From Lunularia cruciata (taxonomy: Eukaryota > Streptophyta > Marchantiopsida > Lunulariales > Lunulariaceae), in NCBI GenBank assembly GCA_948567375.1, contig OX419755.1, positions 67,646,944 through 67,710,943 of the forward strand: a stretch of DNA of 64,000 bases. Direction: 5' to 3'. The notes beneath the pieces are model-generated. The model did no database searches, was not told where the DNA came from, and was given only the letters and a program-made list of their open reading frames with translations. Below, piece after piece: positions 32,980 through 43,307 of the stretch. Every line of letters starts with the position of its first letter. Position 1 is the stretch's first letter. The translations under genes were made by a program, and so were the position numbers.

Positions 32980-33800
32980 CATGGATCCATAGTTGTAGGA
33001 GTTGTTGCAAGGAATGCAAGGGATGTTGAACAAGTTTTGAGAAATCAAGATGACCATGGAGGAATTGCAAAATCAAGCACTTGCTATCAAGAATGATCAA
33101 GTAATGCAAGAAGGGGAGCCATCTCAACAACTAGCTCCAGCAATCAAAGTACTTGGAGAGTTATGCATGCCGATGACATAGATTCCAATCAACAACCAAG
33201 CCACATTGTTACTACAAATGAAAAAGACATGCAATATCAAGCCTTACAAGGGACAATGTTCCATGGGAGTAGTGGAAAATTGAATTTCAAGAATAAATTG
33301 ATACCTTTGATTGTTCACAATGGAGATCCCTTATCATTTTGCAGATGTGTTTGCATGTAGGTACTTGACCGATAAGGCCCTCACATGGTATGACGCTTGG
33401 GAACAATTGTTGCTAGTAGAAAGAAGAGAGGTCACTTGGACAGCCATGCAAGAAGGGTTGCTCAAGAATTTCCAATTTTTGAATTCAATGCAAATGGCCT
33501 AAACTAGACTCCGGGAGTTGAAGCAAAAGAATAACATACAAGAGTACACAAAGGCATTTCTAGATCTACAGGTTGTGATAACCGATACGAGTCCAGCCAA
33601 AGCTCTTGACAATTTCAAGAGAGGATTAAAAGAGCGGATTTGCCAAGAGGTAATGGTGCAAAATCCTCATATTGTTTTTGAAGCCATTACATGCACCCAA
33701 AGAATAGCAAAGGTGCTTGGAGGAGGTGAAGCAATAACACCAATGCAAAACTATCGGCCCAAGACACAACATTTTGGTGGACCAATACCTATGTAATTGG
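32980..33800 (+). pseudogene. CHR2 gag
   Basis: Readable in three pieces: about 32980-33160 (QELLQGMQGMLNKF, coiled N terminus), 33311-33502 (LTDKALTWYDAWEQLL, capsid motif) and 33518-33796 (QEYTKAFLDLQVVITD, then ALDNFKRGLKERICQEV). The order matches chromoviral capsid. A zinc knuckle is not evident. Stops and small frame changes separate the pieces. Confidence 0.75.
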
Positions 33801-34603
33801 GCAAATTTTGGTTCTAAGATAGAGGAGCAAGATCTCTTCAAGGAGACTAAGGACCGGTTAAAGAAAGGAGAGAAGAAGCCCCATGGGGAGAAGGGGCTTG
33901 AGCAAAACAATGATGATGTTACAATTGATGTGCTTGTCATCTTAGAGGCTCTCTAAACCACATGGAGAGACAAATTGAAGAGGAAGATATGGAAACCGTA
34001 TTGGAAAATGAAGATTGCCAATAAATGTACCTTGAGGCCTTATTGGCTTGGTGAAGAAGACTAAAAGTGGGAGGAGGAAGAAGACAAGTGTGCAAAGAAG
34101 AAGGAAGATAAATGCACAATTAATTGTTGTAAATGGATTGCTAGAAGACAATCCAATGAGAGTGTTGGTAGACCCTTGAGCAATAAAGAATTTCTTGTCT
34201 TGCTCTATTGCAATAAGGTTAGGGATGGAACTAGAGAAGGATGAGAAGGACAGAGTAGAATTACCTAATGGTTAGATAAAGAGGATTGAGTTGTTACCTA
34301 GAAAGGTAATACTCTCTGTAGGAGGGTATTGAGAAGCAATCAAGTGGCGAGTGATACAACTAGCTCATTATGATACAATCTTAAGTATGTTGTGGATGGA
34401 GCACTACAACACCATAGAGGATTGGAGAAAGAAAGTAGTGAAAACTAGTAAATGAAGATCTTGGGATTAAAGGAAGATCACAAAGGCAAGAGTTACCTTT
34501 GTATGTCATAAAGACCACATTTATTGGTAAGACAAATAGATGTTTCATGGCTTTAATAAGAGAAGTCTAGAGTGCCCAACACAATGGACAAATTCTTGAG
34601 AAA
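33801..34603 (+). pseudogene. CHR2 protease region
   Basis: About 34150-34440: VLVDP, a stop, then AIKNFLSCSIA, a retropepsin active site in which D-S-G has become D-P-stop. DTILSMLWMEHYN follows as the second hydrophobic box. Preceding codons are charged and low in complexity. Inactive. Confidence 0.6.
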
Positions 34604-35500
34604 TTGAAAGATGTAGTCAATGAGTTCCAAGATGTCTTTCCGGATGAATTACCTATAGGCTTACCACCAAAAAGGAGAGTAGATCATAAAATTGAGATAA
34701 ATCCTAAGAAGACACTTCCTTGTAAGACCCCATATCAACTATCACCTCATAAGTTGGAGGAGTGTAAGGCTCAAATCAAGGAGATATTGCAGAAGAGGTT
34801 TATCCAACCCAAGGTATCACTATATGGAGCTCCTGTATTGTTTATGAAGAAGAAGGACGGAACAATGCACATGTGCATTGACTATCAAGGATTGAATCAA
34901 CAAACAATGAAGAACAAATATCCATTACCTTGCATGGATGACTTGTTTGATCAACTCAATAGGACAAGGCACTTCATGAAACTTGATTTGCAAAGCGGTT
35001 ATAATCAAATCAGGATTGCGGAAGAAGACATACATAAAAAGGCCTTTCAAACAAAGTATGGTCACTTTAAGTACTTGGTGATGCCATTTGGCCTCACCAA
35101 TGCTCCAGCCACTTTATGAGTTTGATGAATGACATATTTTTTCAGTACTCGGATAAATCTATTATCATTTTTCTTGATGACATCTTAGTCTACAATAGGA
35201 TGTTGATAGAGCACAAGCAAAATCCATGAGAAATTCTCCAGATGCTGATAGAATCAATTGTATGCCAAAATCTCAAAGTGTGAGTTTGGCAAATCTACAA
35301 TAGACTACTTAGGGTATAGAGTAAGTGCAAAAGGTACCCAAGTATTAACAGATAAAATAAAGGTCATTCAAAAATAAAGTGCTCTAGAAGATTAGACTCA
35401 ACTCAAGAATTTCTTGGGATTGACAGGGTTTTATCATCAATTTGTCAAGGACTTCTCCAAGATTGCACAACCTCTAACAACACTATTGGACAAGGGAAAG
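34604..35500 (+). pseudogene. CHR2 reverse transcriptase
   Basis: Uninterrupted for 171 codons (34604-35119): [82 protein letters not shown] and [12 protein letters not shown], then a stop. The F-L-D-D catalytic box follows at about 35160-35200 (IIIFLDDILVYN). The thumb region continues to about 35500 (LGLTGFYHQFVKDFSKIAQ). Best preserved RT of the window. Confidence 0.9.
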
Positions 35501-36489
35501 AGGTGGATATGGGGAACCATACAAGAGTTGGATTCTTGTGCGGTTCCACATTTTAAGAGTTGAAAGATGCATTACTACATGCACCAATCTTGAAATGGTT
35601 TGACCAAAAACGTCCTATCAAGATGGCCATAGATGCATCAAGAGTAGCAATAGTAGTAGTCCTACAACAAGAATGGTAGGATGGATGGCACCCAATTGCA
35701 TATTTCTCTTGTAAGTTGCTACCAACAAAATGCAATTATCACAACCACTGAATAAGAAGAGTTGGCCATTGTCCTTGTAACCAAGCATTGGAAGCACTAT
35801 TCTGGTGAAAAGGCATTTGTCGTTTGTATATACATCACTACACAACATACATCATTGTCAACATCATACACTATAGAAGCACAACTCACACATAAGTCAT
35901 ACATAGACTCTAAAGTGCCAAATAATCAGATTGTTTACCACTCAACTCAACTCAACTCAACTCAACTCAACTCAGATCAGTATTTGATCTATCACTCTAT
36001 AAACTGCCAACAATTGGGCACTGATTACAATCAAGCCACACCCACCCAAGCATAGAGAATCTAGTTGATGCTCACCGGACTCTGTCCACCATAGCTAGGA
36101 ACTCAAAGGCTCAACATCAAAGAAGTGAGCTCTCTGGAGCTGCACTTCAAAAGTATACCCCCTGGACTTGAGCTAGGTCTGAACCCTAACGGTCCTACTG
36201 ACGGCACACTTGACGGTGAAAATGGTGCAAAGTGACGGTGGGCCCCACCATGAAGTTAGTACCCCAAACACAAAATCTGACCGTTGGAAAATAGTCTCTG
36301 AGAAATTGCTGAAATAACCCTAACTATTATCACTAGAACTCTAGTGTCCGAGCAATCTAGATGCGACATTACAAATGACGTGACATATTTGTGGTAGAGA
36401 TGGACCACAAACCTCTAGTCTACCTCAAGACATAAAAAGATCTTTCTCGTCGATAGATTTGGTGGGCAGAGGGGAGACAACAATTCAAC
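35501..36489 (+). pseudogene. CHR2 RNase H, split by a solo LTR
   Basis: The first part (about 35560-35815) reads MAIDASRVAIVVVLQQEW and ELAIVLVTKHWKHYSGEKAF. The second part resumes after 36386 with FVVEMDHKPLVYL. The two ends adjoin naturally if 35818-36385 is ignored. An RNase H DE-type core is recognisable; the domain is non-functional. Confidence 0.75.
35818..36385 (-). mobile_element. DP-family solo LTR inside CHR2
   Basis: 568 bp in minus orientation, TGTCGTTTG at the left and GACGTGACA at the right. It is a full-length match to DP 3' LTRs, including the terminal segment missing from the 5' LTRs. Flanks GCATT and TATTT suggest an imperfect CATTT-type duplication. Includes a (CTCAA)n stretch at about 35940-35978. 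Confidence 0.75.
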
Positions 36490-37548
36490 ATGACAATCAA
36501 ATATGTGGAAGGTAAGAAGCAACTTGCAAATGCATTCACCCAAATGCCAATGGCAAACAATTTGGTGGTGGAAATCAAGATGAACCCTAAATTTTGGCCC
36601 AAGATTCTTATTGCTACAAAAATTGATCCACAAATTGTAGGTGCTCAATCATCCAAAGGCATCACCAACATCCAAGGACTCACCTTCCATGATAGCAAGT
36701 TGTGGATCCCAGATGATATGGAACTAAGAACCACCATCCTAGAGTAATATCATAATTTTGCCGTTGTAGGTCATGTTGGAATGGACAAGACCTTGGATGC
36801 AGTCAAATGCTATTACTATTGGTCCAAGATGAACAATAATATGATGGAATATGTTTGGAGCTGCCTACTTTGTCAACATAATAAGGCTTCTAATCAAGCT
36901 TCTATAGGACTCCTCCAACTCTCTCCACTCCTACACAACATTGAGAACAAGTAAGCATGGATCTGGTTTGTGAATTGCCCAAGATCACCTCTGGGTTTGA
37001 CTCCATCATAGTCTTTGTTGACCTACTCAAAAAAACGATTCATGTACGTCCTACCACCAAGGATATGATTGCCCCACAACTAGCTCAATTGTACTTAGAT
37101 GTAGCCTTTTGCCATCATGGTTTGTCTCCAGTACTCATCACAGATAGAGGCATTCAATTCACTAGTTTGTTTTGGAGAACACTCTTTAGGTTCTTCAAAA
37201 CCAAATTGGCTATATCCACAACTTACCATCCACAAACCAATGGATAAATAGAGAGGGAAAATTGCACTATTGAGGATATGCTTTGGGGCTTTACTTTGGA
37301 GGAGCAAGAGAGTTGGGACTCCTTACTTCCATTGGTGGAATTTTCCTACAACAATTCAATGAATACCTCCACATAAGTCAGATTGTTCTTCCTTATGTAT
37401 GGAGAGCATCTTCACATCTTCAAGCTTGATGAAGGTTTGTCAAGTGGCTACCAAGGTTGATGTTGTCAACACTTTTGTTTCTAGGATCCAACATGAGGTG
37501 GAGCACACCAAGCACAGGTTGTAGATCATCCAAAATTAGAGAAGCAAT
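36490..37548 (+). pseudogene. CHR2 integrase
   Basis: 36490-36747: linker (KYVEGKKQLANAFTQMP). 36760-36900: H2C2 zinc module (HVGMDKTLDAV, then CLLCQHNKA). 36957-37247: catalytic core, first Asp in MDLVCELPK, second in LITDRGIQFT, then TTYHPQTNG followed by TAA where Gln is expected, and EREN supplying the third acidic residue just downstream. The stop is a CAA-to-TAA change. The rest of the core continues to about 37400. Confidence 0.85.
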
Positions 37549-38016
37549 ATGCAGTTTAAGCAATATAAGCAATATAAGCAATATACACACCGCCAATACA
37601 TGGAGTTCAATGTGGGAGATCAAGTTTGGCTGTCAACCACCAACCTCAAGTTAGTTGGTCCTCATAAGCTCAAACCTCATTTTATTGGACCTTTCTCCAT
37701 CCTTTGTTGCATCGGCGCCGTGGCCTATCACCTCGAGCTACCGCCACATATGAAAATCCACCTAGTTTTTCATGTTTCCTTATTATGCCGATATGCTCTC
37801 CGGCCGCCCCACTTCTCTTCCATCCAAGAAATTCAACCTTGTCCAACCCTTGTTGATGAGGCGGAGGAGTATGAGATCAAACGTATTCTCCAAAAATGCA
37901 TCCATGGTACTCACCATCCGCATGTGGAATATCTGATCCATTGGAAAGGCTACCCACTATACAAGGCAACATGGGAGCTAGCAACTAACTTGACCAACAC
38001 ACCAGTGTTAGTTTAA
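37549..38016 (+). pseudogene. CHR2 polyprotein C terminus with chromodomain
   Basis: 155 codons intact locally. It opens with a 9-bp repeat giving KQYKQYKQY, then the integrase tether (GDQVWLSTTNLK, HFIGPFSILCCIG, KIHLVFHVSLL) and a chromodomain at residues about 107-150 (YEIKRILQKC, HVEYLIHWKGYPLYKATWE) with its tryptophans present. Chromodomains on chromoviral integrases are thought to bind methylated H3K9 and direct insertion to heterochromatin. Ends TAA at about 38014. Confidence 0.88.
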
Positions 38017-38056
38017 TCTTTTGAGCAACAACTTCATGACAAGTAAGTTGTATCTT

Positions 38057-38071
38057 AAAAGGGGGGAAGTC
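38057..38071 (+). other. CHR2 polypurine tract
   Basis: AAAAGGGGGGAAGTC directly before the 3' LTR. Confidence 0.85.
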
Positions 38072-38118
38072 TGTAATACAAGCAACTAGACATTGCTTGT
38101 ATTACAGACCTCCCCCCT
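38060..38118. repeat. Inverted repeat at the CHR2 3' LTR start
   Basis: Arms 38060-38085 and 38093-38118, 26 nt each with one mismatch, loop CTAGACA. The right arm is a 25-nt insertion (38094-38118) relative to the 5' LTR and is an inverted copy of the polypurine tract plus LTR start. Confidence 0.9.
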
Positions 38119-38680
38119 ATTATCTAGAGGTGAAAATTGGTTGGTAACATCTAGAAAAAATATTTGTATAATGGGCTAGGTAGAGCAGACAAAGGTATCA
38201 CCAAAAGAGTACTTTTACTAATAGGGCAAAGATCAAAAATAGCCCAACAACTTTAAAGCCAATTTTGGAGGCCTAAACGGATGAATTAGGCCTTGAAAAT
38301 GTAAAGATTACTCCCCCTCCCCTTTAGGAATAAAGGCTTACCTTCTCCTCTTGTGATTTTTCTCATCAAGAGCTTTCCAATGGTACCTCACCCATGCAAT
38401 TTTGAGCTCCATACAAGAAGATTCCCTAAAGATTCCCTAAACTAGATATGACAAGGACTGACATGTCACCCATCCAAACAACTAATCCAAGGATGGAGCT
38501 TGTTGACAAGTCACCAATCCATGTATCTGATCCAAGGGTAGAGCTTCCTTTGAGGGGATACTCTTTGCTATATAATAAAGAGAAGGTGTTCCTTTGGAGA
38601 ATCAAAGGATTGAGTGTGAAAACTTATGTTTTCTCTCTTGTATCTCTCTTGGAGAGTTCTCTTGTCCTTGGAGTATTACA
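38072..38680 (+). repeat. CHR2 3' LTR
   Basis: TGTAATACAAGC to GTATTACA. Collinear with the 5' LTR except for the 25-nt inverted insertion. Confidence 0.9.
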
Positions 38681-38685
38681 TATGA
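38681..38685. repeat. CHR2 target-site duplication, right copy
   Basis: TATGA. Confidence 0.88.
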
Positions 38686-39169
38686 TATGTTAGTTGGGGG
38701 AGCAGTATTGTACTCCATGGATTTCAATATTGACTATTGGGAGGAGACAAGTCTCATATAGACCAAGTTAGCAGTTAGGTGAGAGACGGGTCTGTTGCCT
38801 ACAAGTACATTTTAGTAGTGGTAATCTTGGCTCACTATAGTCCGAGACCATGGTGGCTTGAGTTTCAGCTTTCAATGGTTTTGTTTCTTGGCCTGGTGAT
38901 TTATTGGAGTGGGACACCCATGCAAAGTATACTCTAGTACTAGTGGAGATCACTAGGGTTTGGAGTACGAGTGAGATTGTTCCACCCACTTTGGACGTTC
39001 CATTGTGGAGTTCAAGGGAGGCATTGTGGCAACATGCAGATTAGTTGGTGAAATAGGCTTGGAGTGGAGCCTTTGTACCACTAGGCAACTAGTGTGAGGA
39101 TGAGCCTCCAGAGTCGATTACCTTGATACCTTTGGATACCACACCCATTTCTTGGCAATATCCAGTAGA
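38686..39169 (+). pseudogene. DP2 protease-methyltransferase linker
   Basis: Collinear with 21085-21545 of DP1 (reverse). No domain recognised; degenerate frames only. Confidence 0.5.
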
Positions 39170-40130
39170 AGGAGTATGTCTATTGGAGTTGTTCAATGGG
39201 ATTAGCACTAGACTAGTTGCAATACTATAAGCAAGTATACAAGTACAAAGGTGCTTGTATGTGGAGAGAGATGAGATTGCTAGACAAGTCTCTCTACATC
39301 ATGTGGCACACTTGGCCTATCAATATCTTGAGTTATTATTGATATCAACAACTAGGGGTTACCAGAAGACCCTTCCAATAGATATTTCCTTCTTGGGGGC
39401 ATAAGATTTGGAGAGACATGGTCATGTTCATTTGGTGATTTTTGGATGGCCATGTTAGGGATATACACATGCTTGCCAAGATTTGGGTCCTTAGGATCCT
39501 CATTTTGGTGTGTTTTGGGAGATGTTACAGATACTACACCATCTCTAGGTTCATCAATCTATTTCTCCAATTTACATTTTGGAGAAAAACATCCCTTTGA
39601 TGGGTGATTCTCGCACCTGAGTGGTGGCAAGTACACTTTAGGTCCATTCTTAGATGGGACCTGCCGTGTTGTCAGATGCAACCAGAGAGTGATCATGGGC
39701 TCATCCTCTTTATCTTTGGTGGACAAACCTCTTACCTAGAGAGGTTCTATAGTCCACTTATGATGGGATTCAACATCTAGACCACATCATTATTAATGAC
39801 ATCTTGGATGTTAGGGATTAGTCTCAAATGGTGGTAGTGGCTGATAGGTCACCTATGGTAGTGGTGAACCTAGTTGGACAGCCATAGAGCCACTTTTCTC
39901 ACACTTATGAGTTTCACAAGCTCCTATGCTTTTTGAGAGGGAGGTCTTGGACTGGTTTGGGACCCATAATTATGGTATTTGGTGGAGCCTAACGCCGATG
40001 AGAGAGAAAGGGCAATGGCTTTTTGCATTGGTATTATTGCTATTCCAATAGTGTTAAGGGAATCCAGGGATTAAGTGTTAGGTCAAGCTGTGGACATGAA
40101 TTGTTTGACCTGGATTGTGAGCCTTGGTTT
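39170..40130 (+). pseudogene. DP2 C5-cytosine DNA methyltransferase domain
   Basis: One frame interrupted by about a dozen stops. Motif I (SAM binding) is LLELFNGISTRL, followed by IQVQRCLYVERDEIARQVSL. Motif IV is HLVIFGWPC (39435-39455) with the catalytic cysteine, then TAG at 39456-39458 where Gln is expected. Motif VI region is YILEKNIPLMGDS (ENV-like; DP1 keeps LLENVPLMGDS). Motif VIII-like is AHPLYLWWTNLLPREVL. Motif X-like is VLGQAVDMNCLTWIVSL by alignment with DP1 (40074-40128). The order is canonical (I, IV, VI, VIII, X), closer to DNMT3/DNMT1 than to the permuted DRM enzymes of plants. It would have methylated cytosine C5 with S-adenosylmethionine. Its placement between protease and RT, shared by DP1, shows it was an element gene and not a chance neighbour. 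Confidence 0.85.
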
Positions 40131-40569
40131 GACATAGCAACATAGGATGCGCTTGATATGCATCACCATTTAGACACTTGTGAGCTTTGTGCCTATCAAG
40201 ACAATTCAGGCACATGCTGAGGATGATGGACCAAGTGGTCAAGGTATTCTTGGGACACAACCAATGGCTACTAGGAGTCCATCTTGGTGAGTATGGTCTA
40301 CTTAGGATGCAGCTAGAGGACATATGGAGCTTGTAGCCAGATCAAAAGGAGTTTTTCACACTCAGTTTGGGACCTCTAATGCTTGGAGGCATGACACTAT
40401 TGCTCCCAAGGCCCAATGTAGTAGCCGATCAGTACATCTTCTACTCCTACAACAATTATAAAGAATACTCGGTAGCTAGATCTTGGACCCAAGCTTATAG
40501 GAGAGGAAAGACAAAAGGTTTGGAGGTTCTTGAAGAGCTACATGAGTTGTTTTGCCTTTAGTATGATGG
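40131..40569 (+). other. DP2 spacer between methyltransferase and RT
   Basis: Collinear with 17741-18204 of DP1. A partial frame (SWTQAYRRGKTKGLEVLEEL, 40470-40540) is shared by both copies but matches no domain I know. The empty target site of B lies at about 40553-40562. Confidence 0.5.
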
Positions 40570-41500
40570 ATTTGGGTGCTCTAAAGGGCACAAGTATTTG
40601 GATTGAGCTGATTAGCAATACACCAATTTTTTACTGTTTTGATGATAAAGTGACATGGAGAGTATGCATCAGGTATAATGATACATATACCAGCCAAGAA
40701 GGATATGTATCAACTAAATAGATAGATGGATATATGGAGATTACCATCTTATCAATTGACAGACTAGGGTTGATCGGTATGTTGTGCTTACACTGGAGGA
40801 GATATTTGATGTGATTGGGCATGCAAAGGTCTTAAGTACTTTGGATCTTTGAGCAAGATATCATCATTTGTCAATCAAGGAGGAAGATAAGTCCAAGATA
40901 GTATTTTGGCCTATCGATCCTCACGGCAAGGATGTGTTATATCACGGAGGTTCTTACCATTTGGATTAAAGAACATTCTTGTCGAGTTCCAAAGGGTCAT
41001 GGACAAGATCTTAGCTGGATTGGATTTTGCTTGATGCTACATTGATGACATTTTGGTCTATAGCATTACTATGGAGGAGCATGAGAGACAATTGTTGGAG
41101 GTGTTTGAGAGGTTGAGATCTCATGGACTCAAATTACATCTTAGGAAGTGTAGGTTCTTCCATAAGCAGGTTGAGTATTTGGATCACAATATCTACCTCA
41201 AAGGACTTGGTGTTCAGTAGACTAAAGTGAAGGCTATTGTATATATTCCTTGGCCTACGGATGTGAGTAGAGTGTGAGCATTCCTTGCATTATTGAACTT
41301 CTATCATTGCTATATTAAGGGATTTAATGCCATTGCTAAGGCCTTGACGAAGCTGACCAAGCTTACATAGGAGTGGTGTTGGGAAGATGAGCAAGAGAGA
41401 CCTTTTGTAGAGCTCAAGGAGAGGTTGACATCTGCTTATATTTTGAGGAGACTGATCAAAGGATAACCATTTCAGGTTCACACCGGTTGGAGTATATTGG
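40570..41500 (+). pseudogene. DP2 reverse transcriptase
   Basis: Pieces in order: WIELISNTPIFYC (40598-40640), VLTLEEIFDVIGHAKVLSTL then DL, ARYHHLSIKEEDKSKIVFW, MDKILAGLDFA, CYIDDILVYSITMEEHERQL (catalytic Y-I-D-D at about 41040), LRSHGLKLHLRKCRFFHKQV and FNAIAKALTKLTKL. Stops mostly at Gln/Arg positions and several frameshifts. Confidence 0.82.
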
Positions 41501-41547
41501 GGCTTGGAGCAATGCTCACCTAGCATGATGATGAGGAGAAGGAGTTT

Positions 41548-41935
41548 ATGGTGGCCTGTGCTAGTTGCTCCAACAATTCAGCGGAGGTGAAGTATACTTT
41601 ATATGAGGGAGAGTGCTTGCCAGCAGTATGGGCAATAACACATTCCCAATGTTACCTATTTGGTAGCCCTTTTACTCTCATCATTGATCATCAGCCACTA
41701 AAGTGGTTGATGGAGTCCAAGAAGCTTTCAAGGAAGCTTGCACAATGGGCTCTAATTTTACATGAGTATGATTTCATGATTATTCACAAACCTGGAATGG
41801 TGAACCGTGATGCAAATGAGTTGAGTAGAAACTCATGTCCCAACCAAGAAGATCAAACCGGAGCATGTTGGCATGGTGAGACAGATGAGGAGATGGTGCC
41901 AAGTTGACATGCATCTGCCTTTCTCTATATATTTT
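41548..41935 (+). pseudogene. DP2 RNase H
   Basis: 119-codon intact stretch (41548-41907): EVKYTLYEGECLPAVWAITH, QCYLFGSPFTLIIDHQPLKW, LSRKLAQWALILHEYDFMII and MVNRDANELSRN. These are the central and terminal RNase H motifs. Lies directly before the integrase. The empty target site of CHR1 is at about 41940-41960. Confidence 0.82.
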
Positions 41936-41999
41936 TGAGGCTTTGGTGGTATCTTTCTCAGCGCATATAGGACAAGTTATTGAGGTCACAAATATAGAG

Positions 42000-42840
42000 A
42001 GTGGGGATAGTAGTACAATTTAGCAAGACATTCATGATGATGTCTTAATGATGGACTATCTTTGCATTGGTGTTGTGGATGGCACAATTGCGTCCAAGGA
42101 GAGAGACCATGTTCTTCAACAAGCTAGACGGTTCAGATTGGAATGCAAAACTTTTTTGCATGTATGGGAAGATGGTAGAGTGCAAGTAGTACCACTTCCA
42201 TCTTGGAGACCACAGTTGGTCCATCATGCTCATGAGGAGCTAAGACATTTTGGAGCATACATATAGCTTACTCCAAAGTCATTATTGGTGGTGCGGTATG
42301 CAGACCAATGTATAGCAATTTGTTGCCAAATGTGTGGTTTGTGACCAAGTTAGAGCATCATTCAATGCTCCTATGCCATTACACCTATTACCTATCATGG
42401 GATTGGATTACTGCTGAAGTTTGGACTTCATTGGACCTTTCCCGTTGATTGTGAGACATCATCAATATGTTTTGGTGATGGTGGAGCACTTCTCCAAGTG
42501 GATGAGTTGGTGACACTTCCTAACAAGTCCAGTGAAGGGACAGTTTACTCGTTCTTGGATCAAGTCTTTAGTCATTTTGGTGCACCAGTTGAGGTTTTGA
42601 CTGATTAGGGCATAGAGTTCTTAGGAGAGTTTCAAGTCTTGTGTGACAAGGCTTTGATTGATCATCATACTACCTCTTGAGATCACCCTAAGGTAGATGG
42701 CTTAACAGAGAGAGTGGTTCAGATAGTGAAGAGAGGATTGTGAAAGTATGGTTTGCAAAAAGGCCACTTGGGAGATTGTGATCACTAGTTACCTTGGTTG
42801 GCCATGGGCTATTGGTTCAGCTGGTAAGCCTTCTTAGCAT
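42000..42840 (+). pseudogene. DP2 integrase
   Basis: Zinc-binding module at 42120-42360 (FLHVWEDGRVQVVPLPS, LVHHAHEELRHFG, then CQMCGL). The catalytic core follows in broken frames to about 42830 (FDFIGPFPLIV region, SHFGAPVEVLTD, GDHPKVDGLTERVV by eye). Not functional. Confidence 0.7.
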
Positions 42841-43307
42841 CTTTCTCTCCTTACTTTCTACTCTATAGATGAGATCCAAATTTACCTATAGCCATTTTTC
42901 AAGATGCTACTATAGTGTTGGACTTGGATGATCTAGATGTATGGATGAGGGCATGTTCTCAACGAGTAGAGATCTTTTGAAGATGATGCCAATGGCCTTT
43001 GAGAACTTGGTCATTTCTAAGCATAGGGACACCTTACATATGCTACCATTTAAGGAAGAGGTTATAGATCCTCAATCCATCAATTTCATCTAGGTGAGTA
43101 TGTATATCTACAGCAGATAACACCTACGATAGTTGATGTTTTTGTAGGCTGCACTATCTTGAGAGTGCATGAGGTTTTGCCATCTTGAGTTCTTGTGTTG
43201 GAAGGATGTGATGGTGTTGTTTGGAAGGATCATGTGCACCATGCCACCTCCCAAACATTGATAGTACTATGGACCCAAGCTTGGCACTTGTACTTGCAAG
43301 CTTACAG
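42841..43307 (+). pseudogene. DP2 integrase C-terminal extension
   Basis: Between core and PHD finger, homologous to 1065-1390 of DP1. Readable pieces end with LPNIDSTMDPSLALVLASL just before the finger. DP1 preserves TGCTILRVCKVLPSGVLVLE, which has the feel of a small beta-barrel, but I cannot assign it. Confidence 0.5.

Larger units (their letters stand above)
31778..38680 (+). mobile_element. CHR2: Ty3/gypsy chromovirus inserted in DP2
   Basis: LTRs 31778-32371 and 38072-38680, TSD TATGA, initiator-Met-type primer site and polypurine tract all present. Internal order: gag, protease, RT, RNase H, integrase, chromodomain. RNase H is interrupted by a DP-family solo LTR (35818-36385). Net length about 6.3 kb. 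Several stops per domain. Confidence 0.93.

Noticed and set aside
35818..36385. DP-type 570-bp repeat as a MITE, from its TGTCATGC..GCATGACA ends
   Set aside because: The same sequence flanks DP1 and DP2 internally consistent with LTRs, begins TG and ends CA, and the flanking duplication is about 5 bp. Solo LTR is the simpler reading.
37549..37590. KQY peptide repeat as a functional domain
   Set aside because: Caused by a 9-bp microsatellite (AAGCAATAT) inside a decayed element.
39170..40130. Stop codons in the elements as reassigned sense codons (TAG/TAA as Gln, as in some green algae)
   Set aside because: TGA also appears at Arg positions and TAG at a Trp position, frameshifts are common, and the histidine kinase reads through seven exons under the standard code. 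Mutational decay explains all cases.
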